64,000 nucleotides of DNA from Lithodes maja (Eukaryota > Arthropoda > Malacostraca > Decapoda > Lithodidae), in NCBI GenBank assembly GCA_037953745.1, contig JBAKBP010007440.1, positions 1 to 64,000 on the forward strand, in the 5' to 3' direction. Position 1 is the stretch's first letter, and the number at the start of each line of letters is the position of its first letter. A program made the position numbers and the translations under genes. Positions 33,590-45,095 of the stretch are shown here, piece by piece. The notes below the pieces were generated by a model, which had not been told where the DNA came from, ran no database searches, and saw nothing but the letters and a program-made list of their open reading frames with translations.

Positions 33590-33759
33590 TCATTCATTTC
33601 ATAGCCGTATATCACGGTATACGGTACATTTGTTTCTTTACGAAGGTGACCTTGAAATTACTAGGACTCTTCTCTCTCTTTTCGTAAGGAAAGAAATGTA
33701 CTGTACACGTTATATATACGCCTATCAAATTATTGCAAGCAATATACACCAATATACAG

Positions 33760-33795
<36 letters not shown>

Positions 33796-33803
33796 ATATA
33801 TAA

Positions 33804-33873
<70 letters not shown>

Positions 33874-33974
33874 TGTATATTGGTGTATATTGCTTGCAAT
33901 CATTTGATAGGCGTATATATCAAGGTATACGGTACATTTGTTTCCTTACGAAGGTTACCTTGAAATTGCTAGGA

Positions 33975-34030
<56 letters not shown>
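33590..34030. repeat. Palindromic repeat with (TA)n and (CT)n tracts
   Basis: Two inverted copies of a block containing GGTATACGGTACATTTGTTT and GACCTTGAAATT or ACCTTGAAATT, with AGGACTCTTCTCTCTC, flank a (TA)n tract at about 33760-33872. The tract itself is bordered by CACCAATATACAGTATATAT and its complement. (CT)n fills 33975-34030. The same GATAGGCGTATATATCA end as in the 37-kb array is present. Confidence 0.85.
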
Positions 34031-34036
<6 letters not shown>

Positions 34037-34107
34037 AGCATGTCTTAGTTGTCAAGTTTGAGTCTGCACATCCCTCATACGAAATACCATTCCCACAATT
34101 TTCATAG

Positions 34108-36487
34108 GCAACACAAGACAGGCCAAACGACGAAGATCGTCATCCCCACAGCCAGGCCCATCCACATCCAGGAAGCGAGCATCGTCAGAGCCTCCAATGA
34201 TGCCCGGTGAGCTAGGGAACATCTCGGGGGTAGTGCAGCTACCACTAACCCCCGCCCATGGACAACCAGGACCATCGACGTCAACACCAGCTGTTGTTGC
34301 TCCTCCCAGGTTGTCAACGCCACCCGGGTTGCAGCGGATGAGGAGGATCAGGAGGACCAGGCGTCGGCTGACGATGTCTGAGAGTGATGCCGGCACCGGC
34401 TCAAGCTCAAGCTCTCCCGATTCGCCTGAAGCCAGGATATCCCCCACGCCAGCAAGCGACTCAAATGGCGGGCAGGCACAGCCACAGCCACAGCAGGGAC
34501 CGCCACAGCAGGGACCGCCACAACAGGGACAGCCACAGCAAGGTGCCCGGGGAAGGGCCCGAGGAAGGGCCCGAGGAAGGGCCGGAGGAAGGGCCGGAAG
34601 AGGTGCTCGGGTACGTGCTCGGGGAGGTGCCCCAGGAGGTGCCCCAGGAGGTGCCCCGGGAGGTGCCCCAGGAGGTGCCCCGGGAGGTGCCCCAGGAGGT
34701 GCCACGGGAGGTGCCCCGGGAGGTGCCCCAGGAGGTGCCCCAGGAGGTGCCCCAGGAGGTGCCCCGGGAGGTGCCCCGGGAGGTGCCCCAGGAGGTGCCC
34801 CGGGAGGTGCCCCGGCGGGAGGTGCCCCGGGAGGTGCCCCAGGAGGTGCCCCAGGAGGTGCCCCAGGAGGTGCCCCACGAGTGGTCGGGAGGGGCAGGAG
34901 GCCGGACGAGCCACCTATCTTTCAGTGGGAGGACTGCGAGCCTCGGGATATGCCTGGGGTTCCACCCATTTTTGATAAGGGGCCAAATGGCGTCCAACCT
35001 GCCTTCCCTGTTCTGAAAATGACACCCCTTATGACTACTTCCGAGCATTCTTTGACGATGAATTGCTCGGGGACATGGTAAGGGAGACGAACCTCTATGC
35101 AAGGCAGCACTCCGAAGAGATGGCCTCGCCCCACATGAGGAGATGGACGCCCATCGATATCCCTGAGCTCCTCGTGTTTTTGGCCCTCACCATGCTAATG
35201 CCACACATGAGAAAACACAACATGCTGGATTATTGGCTGATGCATGACATTAGATCAACGCCAGTATTCAACATGTACATGCCCAGGGACCAATATCGAC
35301 AAATTCTAAAGTGCTTGCACTTTGTCGACAACACTGCTGCACACGGAGCTGACAAGCTTTGGAAAATCCGGCCATTCCTGAACTCCCTCCTGAACAGGTA
35401 TCGCCGGTTTTTCAGACCATTTCAGAATGTTGTGATCGATGAGTCCTTGATCCTCTTCCGTGGCCGTCTCTCTTTCAGGCAGTACATTCCGTCGAAGCGT
35501 CACCGCTTCGGGATCAAGTTCTTTGTACTGTGTGACTGCGAGACAGGATACGTGCTGGACCTCATCATCTACACCGCTACTGATGTGGACATTCCAAACG
35601 ACCCACTGGGTCTTTCAGGGGCGGTTGTAAAGACACTCCTGGAGCCGTATCTGGATGCCAACCGTATCTTGTACAGCGACAATTTCTATACCTCTCCTCT
35701 CCTTGCCAGGTATCTCCTTGCAAGGAGCACGGGAAGCTGTGGAACTGTCAGGGCAAACAGGAAACACTGGCCCAAGTTTCAAGCTACAAAGAAAGGAGAC
35801 ATCTTCCGGAAGAAGAGCAGCAGTGACAGTATACTGGCTATTTGTTGGCATGACACAAAGCCAGTCAATGTCCTCTCCACCTTCCACAAGTCCACAATGC
35901 GAGATAGCGGGAAGAAGAGATACCACATGGACCCTGTCACCCGCGAGAAGCATTTAGTAGGTATCTCCAAACCTGACCTTGTTATGGATTACAACATAAA
36001 CATGCGGTTGGTGGACAAGAGTGACATGCAAATCACTGCTGTTGACTGCCTCAGGAAGACGTGTAAGCGGTATAAGAAGGTGGTACTCCATCTTCTTGAT
36101 GTCACTATCCTAAACGCGTACAACCTGTGGATGACGCGGACAGGAAGGAAGAGCTCGGTAAGGCTGTTTGCAAAGGAAATCATCGACTCCATCTTCAGGA
36201 AGCACGGAACCACACGTATGCTACCACCTCCGAGGCCGATCGTGAATATGCCTGCCCGCCTTGAGAGCCGGGAGTACTTCTTGACCCACACGCTTGTCTT
36301 TTGCCCCCGCTCAGCATCACAAATCGCAGCCAACCGGAAGCACGGACTGAAGCAGTGCCACGTCTGCAGACATACAACAAGGAGGAACCAAATAAGGAAG
36401 GAAACTACATTCATGTGTAGTTATTGCAATGTGGGACTATGCGCTTCTCCATGCTACACCGAGTACCACACACTGGAACACTTCTAG
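34108..36487 (+). pseudogene. piggyBac transposase, exon 2 (one frameshift)
   Basis: The first part (34108 to about 35025) encodes a Gln-rich stretch, then about 70 residues of GAPG repeats, then FQWEDCEPRDMPGVPP. A frame change in or near a C-run at about 35020 moves to the frame with DYFRAFFDDELLGDM and the catalytic core to 36487. The core has the Asp residues in VIDESLILFRGR, LYSDNFYTSPL and LVDKSDMQ that perform cut-and-paste at TTAA. The C-terminal Cys-rich domain (KQCHVCRHTT, MCSYCNVGLCASPC) binds the ends. Apart from the frameshift the core looks complete, about 470 residues. Confidence 0.85.
34620..34882. repeat. 12-bp minisatellite (GGTGCCCCAGGA) inside the transposase
   Basis: About 20 copies of GGTGCCCC(A/G)GGA encode Gly-Ala-Pro-Gly. 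One copy carries a three-base GCG insertion (GCCCCGGCGGGAGG), which keeps the frame. Such a long GAPG run is unusual in a transposase and may be a local expansion. Confidence 0.9.
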
Positions 36488-36965
36488 ACCTCTTCCAAGA
36501 CCTCCTCCTCCTCTAGACCTCTTGCCAATCATTCATAAGTTCATGCAATCATTCATTCATCTATTTCAAACTACCTCATGAATTCATGTCATTCAATCAT
36601 TCATAATTATGGTGGAATAGCACACTACCCAAACACAAGTGCATTCATCATCATCAGCAACATCACCCATTACATCCATAAGTTTCTAATCTCATCCATC
36701 CATCTGCTTCTTGGTCTACCTCATACATCCATGTCATTTGTCTACCTCAATCATATAACTGCCTTTTATCTACCTCAATCCTATAACTGCCTTTTCTACC
36801 TCAATGAAATGTGGAATACACCTCCTGGGAACACCACAAACAAAAAAATGAGTCGTCAACACTACCCCATAGGGTGATTTGGAAATGTGTTGAAATAATA
36901 TTATTTATAAAACAAAACAAAAATTCCTGCAAAGCAAGCGAAACAGACAGAGAGAGTGAAAATGC
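36488..36965. other. Downstream of piggyBac, no gene seen
   Basis: Made of loosely repeated phrases: CATTCATTCAT at the start and TCTACCTCAATC(A/C)TATAACTGCC in two copies near 36740-36800. I see no piggyBac right end here and no continuation of the interrupted LINE. Confidence 0.5.
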
Positions 36966-36974
36966 ACGCCTATA

Positions 36975-37017
<43 letters not shown>

Positions 37018-37647
37018 GCCTATCAAATGATTGAAATCAATATAGACCAATATACAGTATATATATATTGATATCAATCATTTGATAGGCGTATATATCA
37101 CGGTATACGGTATATTTCTCTCCTTACGAAAGGAGAGAGAAGAGTCATAGCAATGTCAAGGTCACATGTACGGTATATTGTAGGGACAAAAATGTACCGT
37201 ATACCGTGATATATACGCCTATCAAATGATTGAAATCAATATAGACCAATATACAGTATATATATATTGATATCAATCATTTGATAGGCGTATATATCAC
37301 GGTATACGGTACATTTCTCTCCTTACAAAACGAGAGAGAAGAGTCATAGCAATTTCAAGGTCACATGTACGGTATATTGTAGGGACAAAAATGTACCGTA
37401 TACCGTGATATATACGCCTATCAAATGATTGAAATCAATATAGACCAATATACAGTATATATATATATTGATATCAATCATTTGATAGGCGTATATATCA
37501 CGGTATACGGTACATTTCTCTCCTTACAAAACGAGAGAGAAGAGTCATAGCAATTTCAAGGTCACCTTCGTAAGGAAACAAATATACCGTACACGGTGAT
37601 ATATATACGCCTATCAAATGATTGATATCAATATTCACCAATATACA

Positions 37648-37704
<57 letters not shown>

Positions 37705-37834
37705 GTATATTGATATCAATCATTTGATAGGCATACATATCACCATGTACGGTACATTGTAAGGAGAGAAATGTACCGTATACCGTGATATATACGCCTA
37801 TCAAATGATTGATATCAATATTCACCAATATACA

Positions 37835-37896
<62 letters not shown>

Positions 37897-37915
37897 TATA
37901 TATATACCGTATTTG
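36966..37915. repeat. Array of long palindromes with GATAGGCGTATATATCACGG ends
   Basis: Units of about 200-225 bases start ATCATTTGATAGGCGTATA, continue TCACGGTATACGGTACATTT, turn through a GAGAGAAGAGTCATAGCAAT block, and return with AAATGTACCGTATACCGTGA to ACGCCTATCAAATGATT. Adjacent units are joined by ACCAATATACAGT(AT)n. Full units sit near 37075-37230, 37275-37425 and 37470-37625, and a shorter one near 37720-37810. The ends are shared with the hairpins in the piggyBac intron, so both arrays come from one inverted-repeat family. Confidence 0.9.
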
Positions 37916-38213
37916 TACGGTAGCTTGTAAGGAATGAAATTTATTAGTGATAAATGAAAGAGAATACAGAAACTGAACTGAAAATAGAGTGAAAAAGATA
38001 TAATAATACAGAAATATTACAAGCAAATAAAGAAAGAGGGATTAGAGAAAAGAATAATGAGAATTACATATACGAAAGGGAGAAATATAGAGAAGAGAGA
38101 AAGGGAGGAAGGGAGACAGCGCGTACGAAGGAGAAGGGAGGAGAGAGAGAGAAAGAGAGCTAGCCAGAGAGAGAGAGAGAGAGAGAGAGTCAGACAGACA
38201 GACAAGAGGAGTG

Positions 38214-38245
<32 letters not shown>

Positions 38246-38630
38246 CGAGAATACAGAGAATACAGAAATAAGGAGAAACAAGAAAAAATAAGAGGGCTTA
38301 CCGAAGGAATAATAGACGCGCGTGAGGCCGAAGTCAGGACAAAGCGAACGCATCCGAACGCGCCTGGGAAATAGACCAAAAAGTAGCCTCTCTTCCTCAC
38401 CTCCTCCCACCCTCCACACTCGCTCACTTCATTCAGAATAGACTTCTATGGGGAGACTGAGAGTGGCGCGTTCCAAAAATGATCGTTTCGTTCCGATTGG
38501 AGCCATAGTTACGGCGCTAGGGCGAGTGAAAGTGAGCGAATATTTTGGGATTGTGACCGCTGGGCGGCTCGGTGTAAAATACCGCCTAGCCGCCAATAAG
38601 GTGTTATGCATGAGAGCATTTTAGTAACCT
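37916..38630. other. Purine-rich stretch, no gene seen
   Basis: 38040-38290 is almost pure (GA)n and GAGA variants, with CAGACAGACAGACA at about 38190. The frames here are repeat artefacts. From 38300 the sequence is of normal composition and ends at the start of the recognisable 5' LTR of Gypsy-C. Confidence 0.6.
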
Positions 38631-38871
38631 AAGTACTCCTGTTGTGAGTTGGCTTTGCCGTCACCGGAAAGCCTTTGTAGAAGTGCACTAAAACCCAGTT
38701 AATTGATACCCCGTTATCCAGTAGATTAACTCTGGAGGGTTTAAGTGTTTTGTTCACCGGCGTAATAGTTCGAGGGTTTGGAATTAGCGTTCCGTTGTTG
38801 CAGATATAGCCTATCATCTAGTCCATTATTAAGTGCCCTTGTTTATTTCGTAGTGCCGGTCGGTCGTAACA
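38631..38871 (+). repeat. Gypsy-C 5' LTR, right end only
   Basis: TACCCCGTTATCCAGTAGAT, AACTCTGGAGGGTTTAAGTG and the terminal GGTCGTAACA align with the end of the Gypsy-A 5' LTR, and AATGGTGACC follows. The remaining LTR, which should begin like 62675 (TGTTACGCTGG), is not found to the left; it was lost or replaced by the purine-rich sequence. The left boundary is approximate. Confidence 0.7.
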
Positions 38872-39140
38872 AATGGTGACCTTAGTCCAGTATACTGTAT
38901 AGTGAACTGAATATTGCATTTTTTTTTTTTTGGAGAAATCTTATTGCCATTTGGGGTTGAAATTATTTCTCGCATTGTTGGCAGTGGACATTATTTTGAG
39001 GATATATAGAACTTGTTGGAGATTATTGGTGACCTAGTATTGCACTTAAAAACATTTTCGAATATTTTTTGGTGAATAAAGCTACGCGAGAGTTTGGCTA
39101 CTTTTGTCTTGACTTGAGAATTTTTGTTGTTGACTTCATC

Positions 39141-39708
39141 ATGTCACTGGACGGGTCTGAGCATAGTGAGGGCACAGTTCGAGAGACAGGCGAGGAGGTG
39201 GAGAAGGTGGAGTTGTTAAACGGCGTTTGGGTGGTGAACAATGAGGATGATGCTCGGATTTTTTTGGAGGAGCCTGTGTCGGGGCTGGACCAGTACGGAT
39301 TGCAGTGTATAGCCACGGTCTTAGAGTTTTCTGGTACTGGCGGTTTGTCAAGAAGTGAGCTGGTTACCTGTGTGCTGGGTGGGGTGCATGGGGTTTGGGT
39401 GGAGTGGGAGCTGGGGCACCTTCGTCCCAGCCCCCATTCCACTCAACTCCTATCATGGCGCCCCCTCGGGGTCCGGAGCCGAGTACGTTCCCGCAGGCCG
39501 ATGCCCGCTGGCAGTTGGGTATGCCTCTAAGTGACTCACGGCGTGGGTCCCCGGTAGTAGCACCCCCTCCTCAGGGTTTGACTCCCGAGATGTTGTTCCA
39601 GCTCGAGCTCACCAAACTCGAGCAGCGGAAGCATTAGGCTGAGCTCGAGCAGCAGCAGCAAGAGGCTGAGCTCAGGCAGCAGCAGCAGCAGCGAGAGGCT
39701 GAGCTTAA
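39141..39708 (+). pseudogene. Gypsy-C gag, N-terminal part
   Basis: The ATG at 39141 starts MSLDGSEHSEGTVRE. The conserved gag region NNEDDARIFLEEPVSGLDQY and SRSELVTCVLGG follows. A frameshift near 39400 moves to the frame with PPPQGLTPEMLFQLELTK, and a TAG follows EQRKH at about 39635. The Glu/Gln-rich coiled coil then runs into the Harbinger insertion after the TAA at 39706-39708. The coding sequence resumes at 50007. Confidence 0.75.
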
Positions 39709-39768
39709 AGGCCGCGTCATACAGAGGTCGACCGCGACCCGACAGTAACCCGAAGGCAACGACTTGCA

Positions 39769-40360
39769 AAAAAAATTCAAATTTTTGCAGTTCGGGTGTA
39801 TTCGGCCCGATAATCGGGCGCATCGGGTATGATTCTGGTATGTTCGAGTCATTCTAGTCATGCTCTGGTCATCACCCGAATGTTCGGGTGAGTCGGCCAA
39901 AAGTTAGTGTATGCGTTAACTTTTGGGAAATCCTCGAGTGCGTTCGGGTAAAAAAAAACGTTACAAAATCCTCGAGTCACCTTCGATTTACATCCGAGTC
40001 GTATTCGGCTTACATTCTACCATATTCTGATCGCATTCGACCTATTCGGGTCACTTTCGAGTCAAAAATTGAACCCGATTCATACCAGAATTGATCGAAC
40101 CTAAGTGGACTTAGACCCGATGATGTAGACCGTAACCCGAATTCGACTCGATGCTCAGTGGAAAATTCCTACATAAACTTGTTCGAAAGTCAACTGTTAC
40201 TCGATGCTGACCCGAATTTCAGGATGATGACTGGATGGATACCCGAATACTACTAGAAAATGACTCGATGCATGTCCGACATTCCTATTTAGACTCGATG
40301 ATTACTCGATCGTGATCCGAATGACTAGAATGTAAGTCGAAGGCTAGTCGAAGCCAAGTC
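39769..40360. repeat. Harbinger left subterminal motif array
   Basis: Dense short motifs of the types TCGGGT, ACCCGA, TCGAGT and ACTCGATG in both orientations, spaced irregularly. A similar array of about 370 bases lies next to the right end. Such subterminal motifs are candidate transposase-binding sites. No gene is present. Confidence 0.65.
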
Positions 40361-40363
40361 GAA

Positions 40364-40853
40364 TCAAACCCGAACGCGAGCCGATGGGGCCAAGGGGTCC
40401 CTCGCCCAGTCACTTTGGGGTATTTCAGGGCGACGAAGTCCGGCTTCTGGTTGGGGCTCACGTCGGTCGATTAGCATATTGTGGAGTATGCATGAAGCCA
40501 GGACTACCTTCTCCACGGTACTGGGGTGTACATTGATGGTAGTCAGTAGGCACCTGAAGCGGTTGGCTAGCATACCGAAGGCATTCTCTACCTGTCTCCT
40601 GGCCCTAAACAGTCTGTAGATGTAGTTTCTCTTGTCATCATCGAGCCTTCAGTGTGGGTGTGGCTTCTGCAACCACTCCCTCATTGGGAATGCGTCATCA
40701 CCAACCAGATAGTAGGGCACTGGCTGGTCCTCCCCTGGGAATGGCTCGGGTGGTGGCAATCCTGCTGCTCCGTCCTCCAGGGCCTTCCGGATGTCAGTCA
40801 CCTGGAATATACCACCATCCGATGCTGACCCGTTTGCTCCAACGTCAACGTAC
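40364..40853 (-). pseudogene. Harbinger transposase, C-terminal part
   Basis: Reads on from the break at 40853 on the minus strand with VGANGSASDGGIFQVTDI, then VGDDAFPM (second catalytic Asp), RARRQVENAFGMLANRF (catalytic Glu) and SCILHNMLID, ending at TGA (40366-40364). A TGA at 40651-40649 interrupts it between PHPH and RLDDDK. It is separated from its N-terminal part by Gypsy-B. This is the C-terminal half of the DDE domain that cuts and joins DNA. Confidence 0.8.
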
Positions 40854-42652
40854 TGTTACGACTGGGGTTTAAATATATCAGGGCTCTTATTCATTGGACT
40901 AGTAATGGCATAAATGCTACAACGGAAAGCACTAGATCCAACCTCTGATGTATATTCCCAGTGAACAAAGAACACAAATACTCTACAGAGTTCTATATGC
41001 AATACTAGGCTATCAAACTCTCAATAAATGTGCGTCTACTCTAGGCTTAATGTTATGTGAAAACAGCCTATTACTACCTATAACCGAAGGTGCTTGGTTA
41101 TGGTATGCAAAGTAAGGTGGTAAGAGAAGTTACAGCTTACGTTACTTTAATCAATAAATGTCAGGCACTCCTGCATGAAAGAAAGTGCACTAAAGTCCTT
41201 CAACACTAACAAGGAATCTTCTTTAAATGTTAGATGCTATAAAGATGCTCGTATCGGAAATGGAACCCAAAAAAGGCAGGCAGCGGAACAATGCTCGTGC
41301 AGGCTATGCACACAAAAAGGCAGAATATATAATGCCGTCGGAGCCAAGAATATCCTAAACACTACAACAATAATAATCGCCACGACAATGCAGTATTCCT
41401 ATCAACAAAAAGAGCCTAAGTCGTTTGTGTCTCCATACATCAAACTAGGCTGCGAAATGCTTGTGTAATCATAAATGGGTATGCATAAAAAAGAGTAATT
41501 AGGTTAATATACTTAATGTCTACTATGATTGATAAAGTCTAGCTAGAGTCAATGATACGAGATACTGGTGCGCATGGCATGCCGCATAGCCTAGTGCAAA
41601 TCTCAAGTCTGTGCGTCAAATATTACGTTATAGGGAAGGGTAGCTCTCTTGAGAAACCTTAATACCGAAGTATTAAGCGTTCTCCTGGCGTACCTCAAAG
41701 ACAAACAATGAGCTTAGAACAGTGCAGAATGGTATAGGCAAAAAGCCCTCATTCGGGCATGCTCTACTCTCAATGCCACACAGACTAGAATTTACTCAAT
41801 CAACTCCAGTTCTCAGGTATGTCGTGCAGCTTTTAACTAAAGCCAGCACTCATAGGAAACAATACCTTATAATATCAGACTCCTAGTCTAGCATTATCTA
41901 ATCCAGCAGAACACTAATAATTATAGGACGCGGTACTTAAACAATATAAATGCCAACCAATGCTTGGTGATCCACTTATCTTAACAACTAACATACATGG
42001 GTTATATCAGACCTTAACGCACAATACAACTGGCCAGCATGAAGCTGATTTTGCAGAGTTAACCAGAGGGGGTAAAATATTAATAAAAGGTGGTGAAAGA
42101 TATGAAAAAAGAGAGAGGTAGGCAGAGGAAAAGATTCTCAGGTGCGGAGCGGGGGACAGGTAGCAAGGGATAAAGATGGATGCGTTCTAGAAACCAGATC
42201 TGAGGGAGAGAGTGGCGAGGAACTGTATATATACTCGCACTAGCTCGAGCCGCGTGGGAAAAAAGCGGTTACAAGTCCTCTAGCCACTAGCAAGGGAGCT
42301 AGCAGCATGGTAAGGACCTCTCTCAACCAACCCCCATGAGGCAGCCAGCCGTGACGTCATCGAGCGGGGCAAAAACACTGCGCGCCCCCCTCTCACTCTG
42401 TTCTACTCTCTCTCTCTCTCCCAGATCCCATCATTACTAGTTAATGATAAAACATATACTTTACAATTAAATATATAAAGCCTTGACATGGGTGGAAACA
42501 AAGAGCCTTTCTGGACTGCCCATGACACGAGCTTTCATATGAAATAAAGCACACTCTAATACATAAACTGTAGCCCCATCCACTGCCCTGGCAATCCTAG
42601 CGAGTCACTGTAGGACAAGCCATGCGGTTCTAACGGAGTGGTTAACGTCACA
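40854..42652 (-). repeat. Gypsy-B 3' LTR
   Basis: On the element strand it begins TGTGACGTTAACCACTCCG, directly after a polypurine tract (AATCTTGGGGGGGG in element sense), and ends CCCCAGTCGTAACA. It has the same length and nearly the same sequence as 46948-48744. Confidence 0.9.
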
Positions 42653-43131
42653 CCCCCCCCAAGATTTTGCTCAGAGGCCCCAAGGCTCACAAAAATCTGA
42701 TGGTTAGAACCCATGCTATATCTCCACTTCCCATCACCCAGCGGCAGTAAAATATCTGGCACAGTTCTTCAACAAATTTTTTTTCAAAATTATAACCCTC
42801 CCCAACACCATAGGTTAAATTATAATTTATGTAGTTATGCTCCTCAAGAGCGAGCTTCTCTAGCCCAGCATTCTGAGAGGGGTGCAACTCAGAATTACTG
42901 CTATAACATACTGAACAAATTCAACTATCAAAGAAAGAGTTTTTATTTGATTTTTATGTTTTTAATTTGTTTATTTCGGCTGCACTATAGGGGCAAGCCT
43001 AGTTTTTTCTTCTATACCAAACGCTCAACTCCTGCTTTACGACCCAATACGCTGGGCTACAACCGCGAGCCAACAAGCACCAAGCGCAAAATACTATCCA
43101 AACTAAAGCAGGAGGCTACCCGTGTGTCAAT
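42653..43131 (-). other. Gypsy-B 3' untranslated region
   Basis: Between the RNase H stop and the LTR. It contains the equivalent of the 56183-56657 segment of Gypsy-D and ends at the polypurine tract. No gene is seen. Confidence 0.7.
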
Positions 43132-43821
43132 CTACCCAGGATCATATACCCTTGAACGACCATCTGCAACCACGTTGTCACAACCGGCAATATGGCGTAT
43201 GTCCAGGTTATATACCAGTAACCTTAGTGACCACCTGGTCAGCCTCATATTCCGATTGTGAAACTGGTCCAAGAACTTGAGAGGGTGATGATCTGGGTAA
43301 ACTACAACGACCGGACCATAGGCTGGAACATAGACCTCGAAATGCCCCAGCGCAAGCACAACCGCCAGCAGCTCCTCCTCGACAACAGAGCAGCTCCCCT
43401 GGGCCGAATTGTACTTCTCCGAGCAGAAACTAACAGGATGCTCCAGCCCATCATCGTCCTTTTCCACAAGGATGGCACCAGCCCCCACACCACTAGCCCC
43501 CGTTGCTAGTTGGAAAGGTAGGCTAAAGTCAGGGGCCCTGAGGATCGGGTGAGTGCACAACAGGTGGTTTACTTCTCTAAACACCTTCTCACACTCAGGC
43601 GCCCATTTGAACTTCTTATCCTTCCAGTTATCCTCCACCTGAGCTTGACTGTCCCGTTCTCCTTCTCCACCTTGACTGCTAAACGTCATCACAGGCACAG
43701 TGAGAGGCTCAGGGGGGTGCCTCCAATACTCCTTCATGGGATTAACATGACATAACTGATTGCGCTTCCGTCTGTCTGGAGTGGCTACCAAGTAATCCAG
43801 GTCTGATAGCTCCTCCACCAC
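43132..43821 (-). pseudogene. Gypsy-B integrase C-terminus fused to RNase H
   Basis: Starts in the integrase C-terminal segment (VEELSDLDYLVATPDRRKR, LCHVNPMKEY), passes a Gly/Glu-rich link, and then jumps to KKFKWAPECEKVF of the RNase H region, so all of RT is missing. The RNase H motif reads TGASGVGAG where Gypsy-C has TDASGVGAG, so the first catalytic Asp is lost. IRHIAGCDNVVADGRSRV closes the domain. Confidence 0.8.
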
Positions 43822-45095
43822 ACTATAAGGACAGCGTACTTCGCAGATAAGGGGTGACCTACAAGGGGCAGTAGAATCAACACCTCCTGACCCACGTGAA
43901 ACTCCCTGAGTTCAACGTTGAGGTCGTACCTGTCCTTCCTGAGGGCCTGAGAGCTAGTCAAATTACGGCCAGCCAACTCCAGACTGCGCAACATCCGTTC
44001 TCGACTGTTGAGGACACACTTGAGCATAGAACAAGGTTTTTCTGCGCCCTCCCATACTTCTTCAACCATATGGAGAGGCCCTCTGACACGGTGTCCAAAG
44101 ACGAGCTCATTAGGGCTGAATCCCAAACTCTCCCCAGGTACCTCCTGCACAGCAAACAAAACATATGGCAGGCCAAGATCCCAATCCTTCCCACTCTCAA
44201 AGCAACAACAACGAAGCACTGATTTCAAGGCTGAGTGCCATCGCTCTAACACACCCTGGCTCTCCGGATGATACGCAGACGACACAATCCCAACAATCCC
44301 ATGCTGCGGCATTGCCTGAACAAAGAGGCTAGAAGCGAAGTTGGGTCCCTGGACTGACTGAATCCCCTGCGGGCAACCATACCGGGAAAAATACACTAGC
44401 AAGCTTCGGACCACCGTCTTCGCCGACCCATTTCTCATAGGGTACGCGTCAGGGTACCTTGTTGCTACATCTCCCGACTGTGCATCACTGTCCTCCTTCA
44501 ACTCTTTCATCTTTTTAAGCCCATCCTCTGCCCCTTCAGGAACAGTTACTGGGTCTTCTCCAGACTCGAAATGTGGTCCTAATAATGAGTCCCCGAGAAG
44601 GTCCGTTGACACTAAACTCTCAACCGCATCAACTTTCAACCCCTTCTCGGTACCCTTCCTCCGCTGATCTAAAGATTGCTGACCAGAATGTGACTCCCTG
44701 GATGCAGGACCTCCGGTGACAACACACGCCATAGGATGCACCGGACACTTCTCAACCCACTCCTGCTCCTCCCTACTCATGTCGGCCGGCTTCTCGGCAA
44801 CGACCAAGGGTGGAGCCTCAGAAGTAGGTCCCGCAAAGTCGTTGCCGAGAAGGAGGTCGACGCCCCCAACAGGTAACTTCTCCACAATTCCTACATCCAG
44901 GTCACAAGTCACACCATCAACTTCCACCTTCATTCTTACAAGCGGGTATGACCTTGTCGCATTAACTCCCTGAACCACAACCACCCGCGCCGTATTGACA
45001 GGTTTACCAGTGAAATTTCTTAACAGTGTTTGCGATGCCCCAGTGTCACGCAAAATTCTCACCTCATGTCTTCTACCCCCCCCCACTCCACACAA
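43785..45095 (-). pseudogene. Gypsy-B protease and partial integrase
   Basis: The protease has RDTGASQTLLRNF and LLGNDFAGP. A link with DSDAQSGD then joins directly to VATRYPDAYPMRNG. The integrase therefore lacks its HHCC zinc finger and first catalytic Asp; Gypsy-A has roughly 130 more residues here. The second Asp is also changed (QSVQGPNF instead of QSDQG). ESQGVLERWH keeps the Glu. The frame is lost near HPLSAKY (about 43850). Protease may have been functional before the frameshift upstream; integrase cannot be. Confidence 0.8.

Larger units (their letters stand above)
30056..34107 (+). other. Predicted 4.05-kb intron of the piggyBac transposase gene
   Basis: Donor GTAAGT at 30056 and acceptor TTTTCATAG ending at 34107. 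Both exons are open and in matching phase. The intron holds almost only repeats: a 30.1-30.9 kb tandem array, seven 126-bp palindromes, a duplicated segment, a Tc1-like foldback and (TA)n/(CT)n tracts. It was probably a short intron that grew by insertion and duplication. RNA evidence is lacking. Confidence 0.6.
29560..36487 (+). mobile_element. piggyBac element (left end and transposase gene; right end not found)
   Basis: TTAA at 29556-29559 is followed by CCCTTAAATGGCGGCGCGC, a typical piggyBac start with CCC next to TTAA. A subterminal direct repeat (GGCGGCGCGCAACATAAGTC and GGCGGTGCGCGACATAAGTC) follows. The transposase gene has two exons. I searched 36488-38630 for the complementary right end and did not see it, so the right side is lost or lies beyond later insertions. 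The element interrupts the RTE-like LINE. Confidence 0.8.

Noticed and set aside
34052..35102. Several long frames on both strands through the GAPG region
   Set aside because: The 12-bp repeat is open in several frames. Only one frame links exon 1 to the piggyBac core.
38057..38374. 105-codon Arg/Glu-rich frame
   Set aside because: Made of (GA)n repeats with no other content.
41175..41468. 97-codon frame (MKESALKSFNTNKESS) that recurs in the LTRs of Gypsy-B and, in part, Gypsy-D
   Set aside because: It runs antisense to the element inside the LTR. It is kept only because the LTRs are young; the D copies have it shortened. I see no motif.
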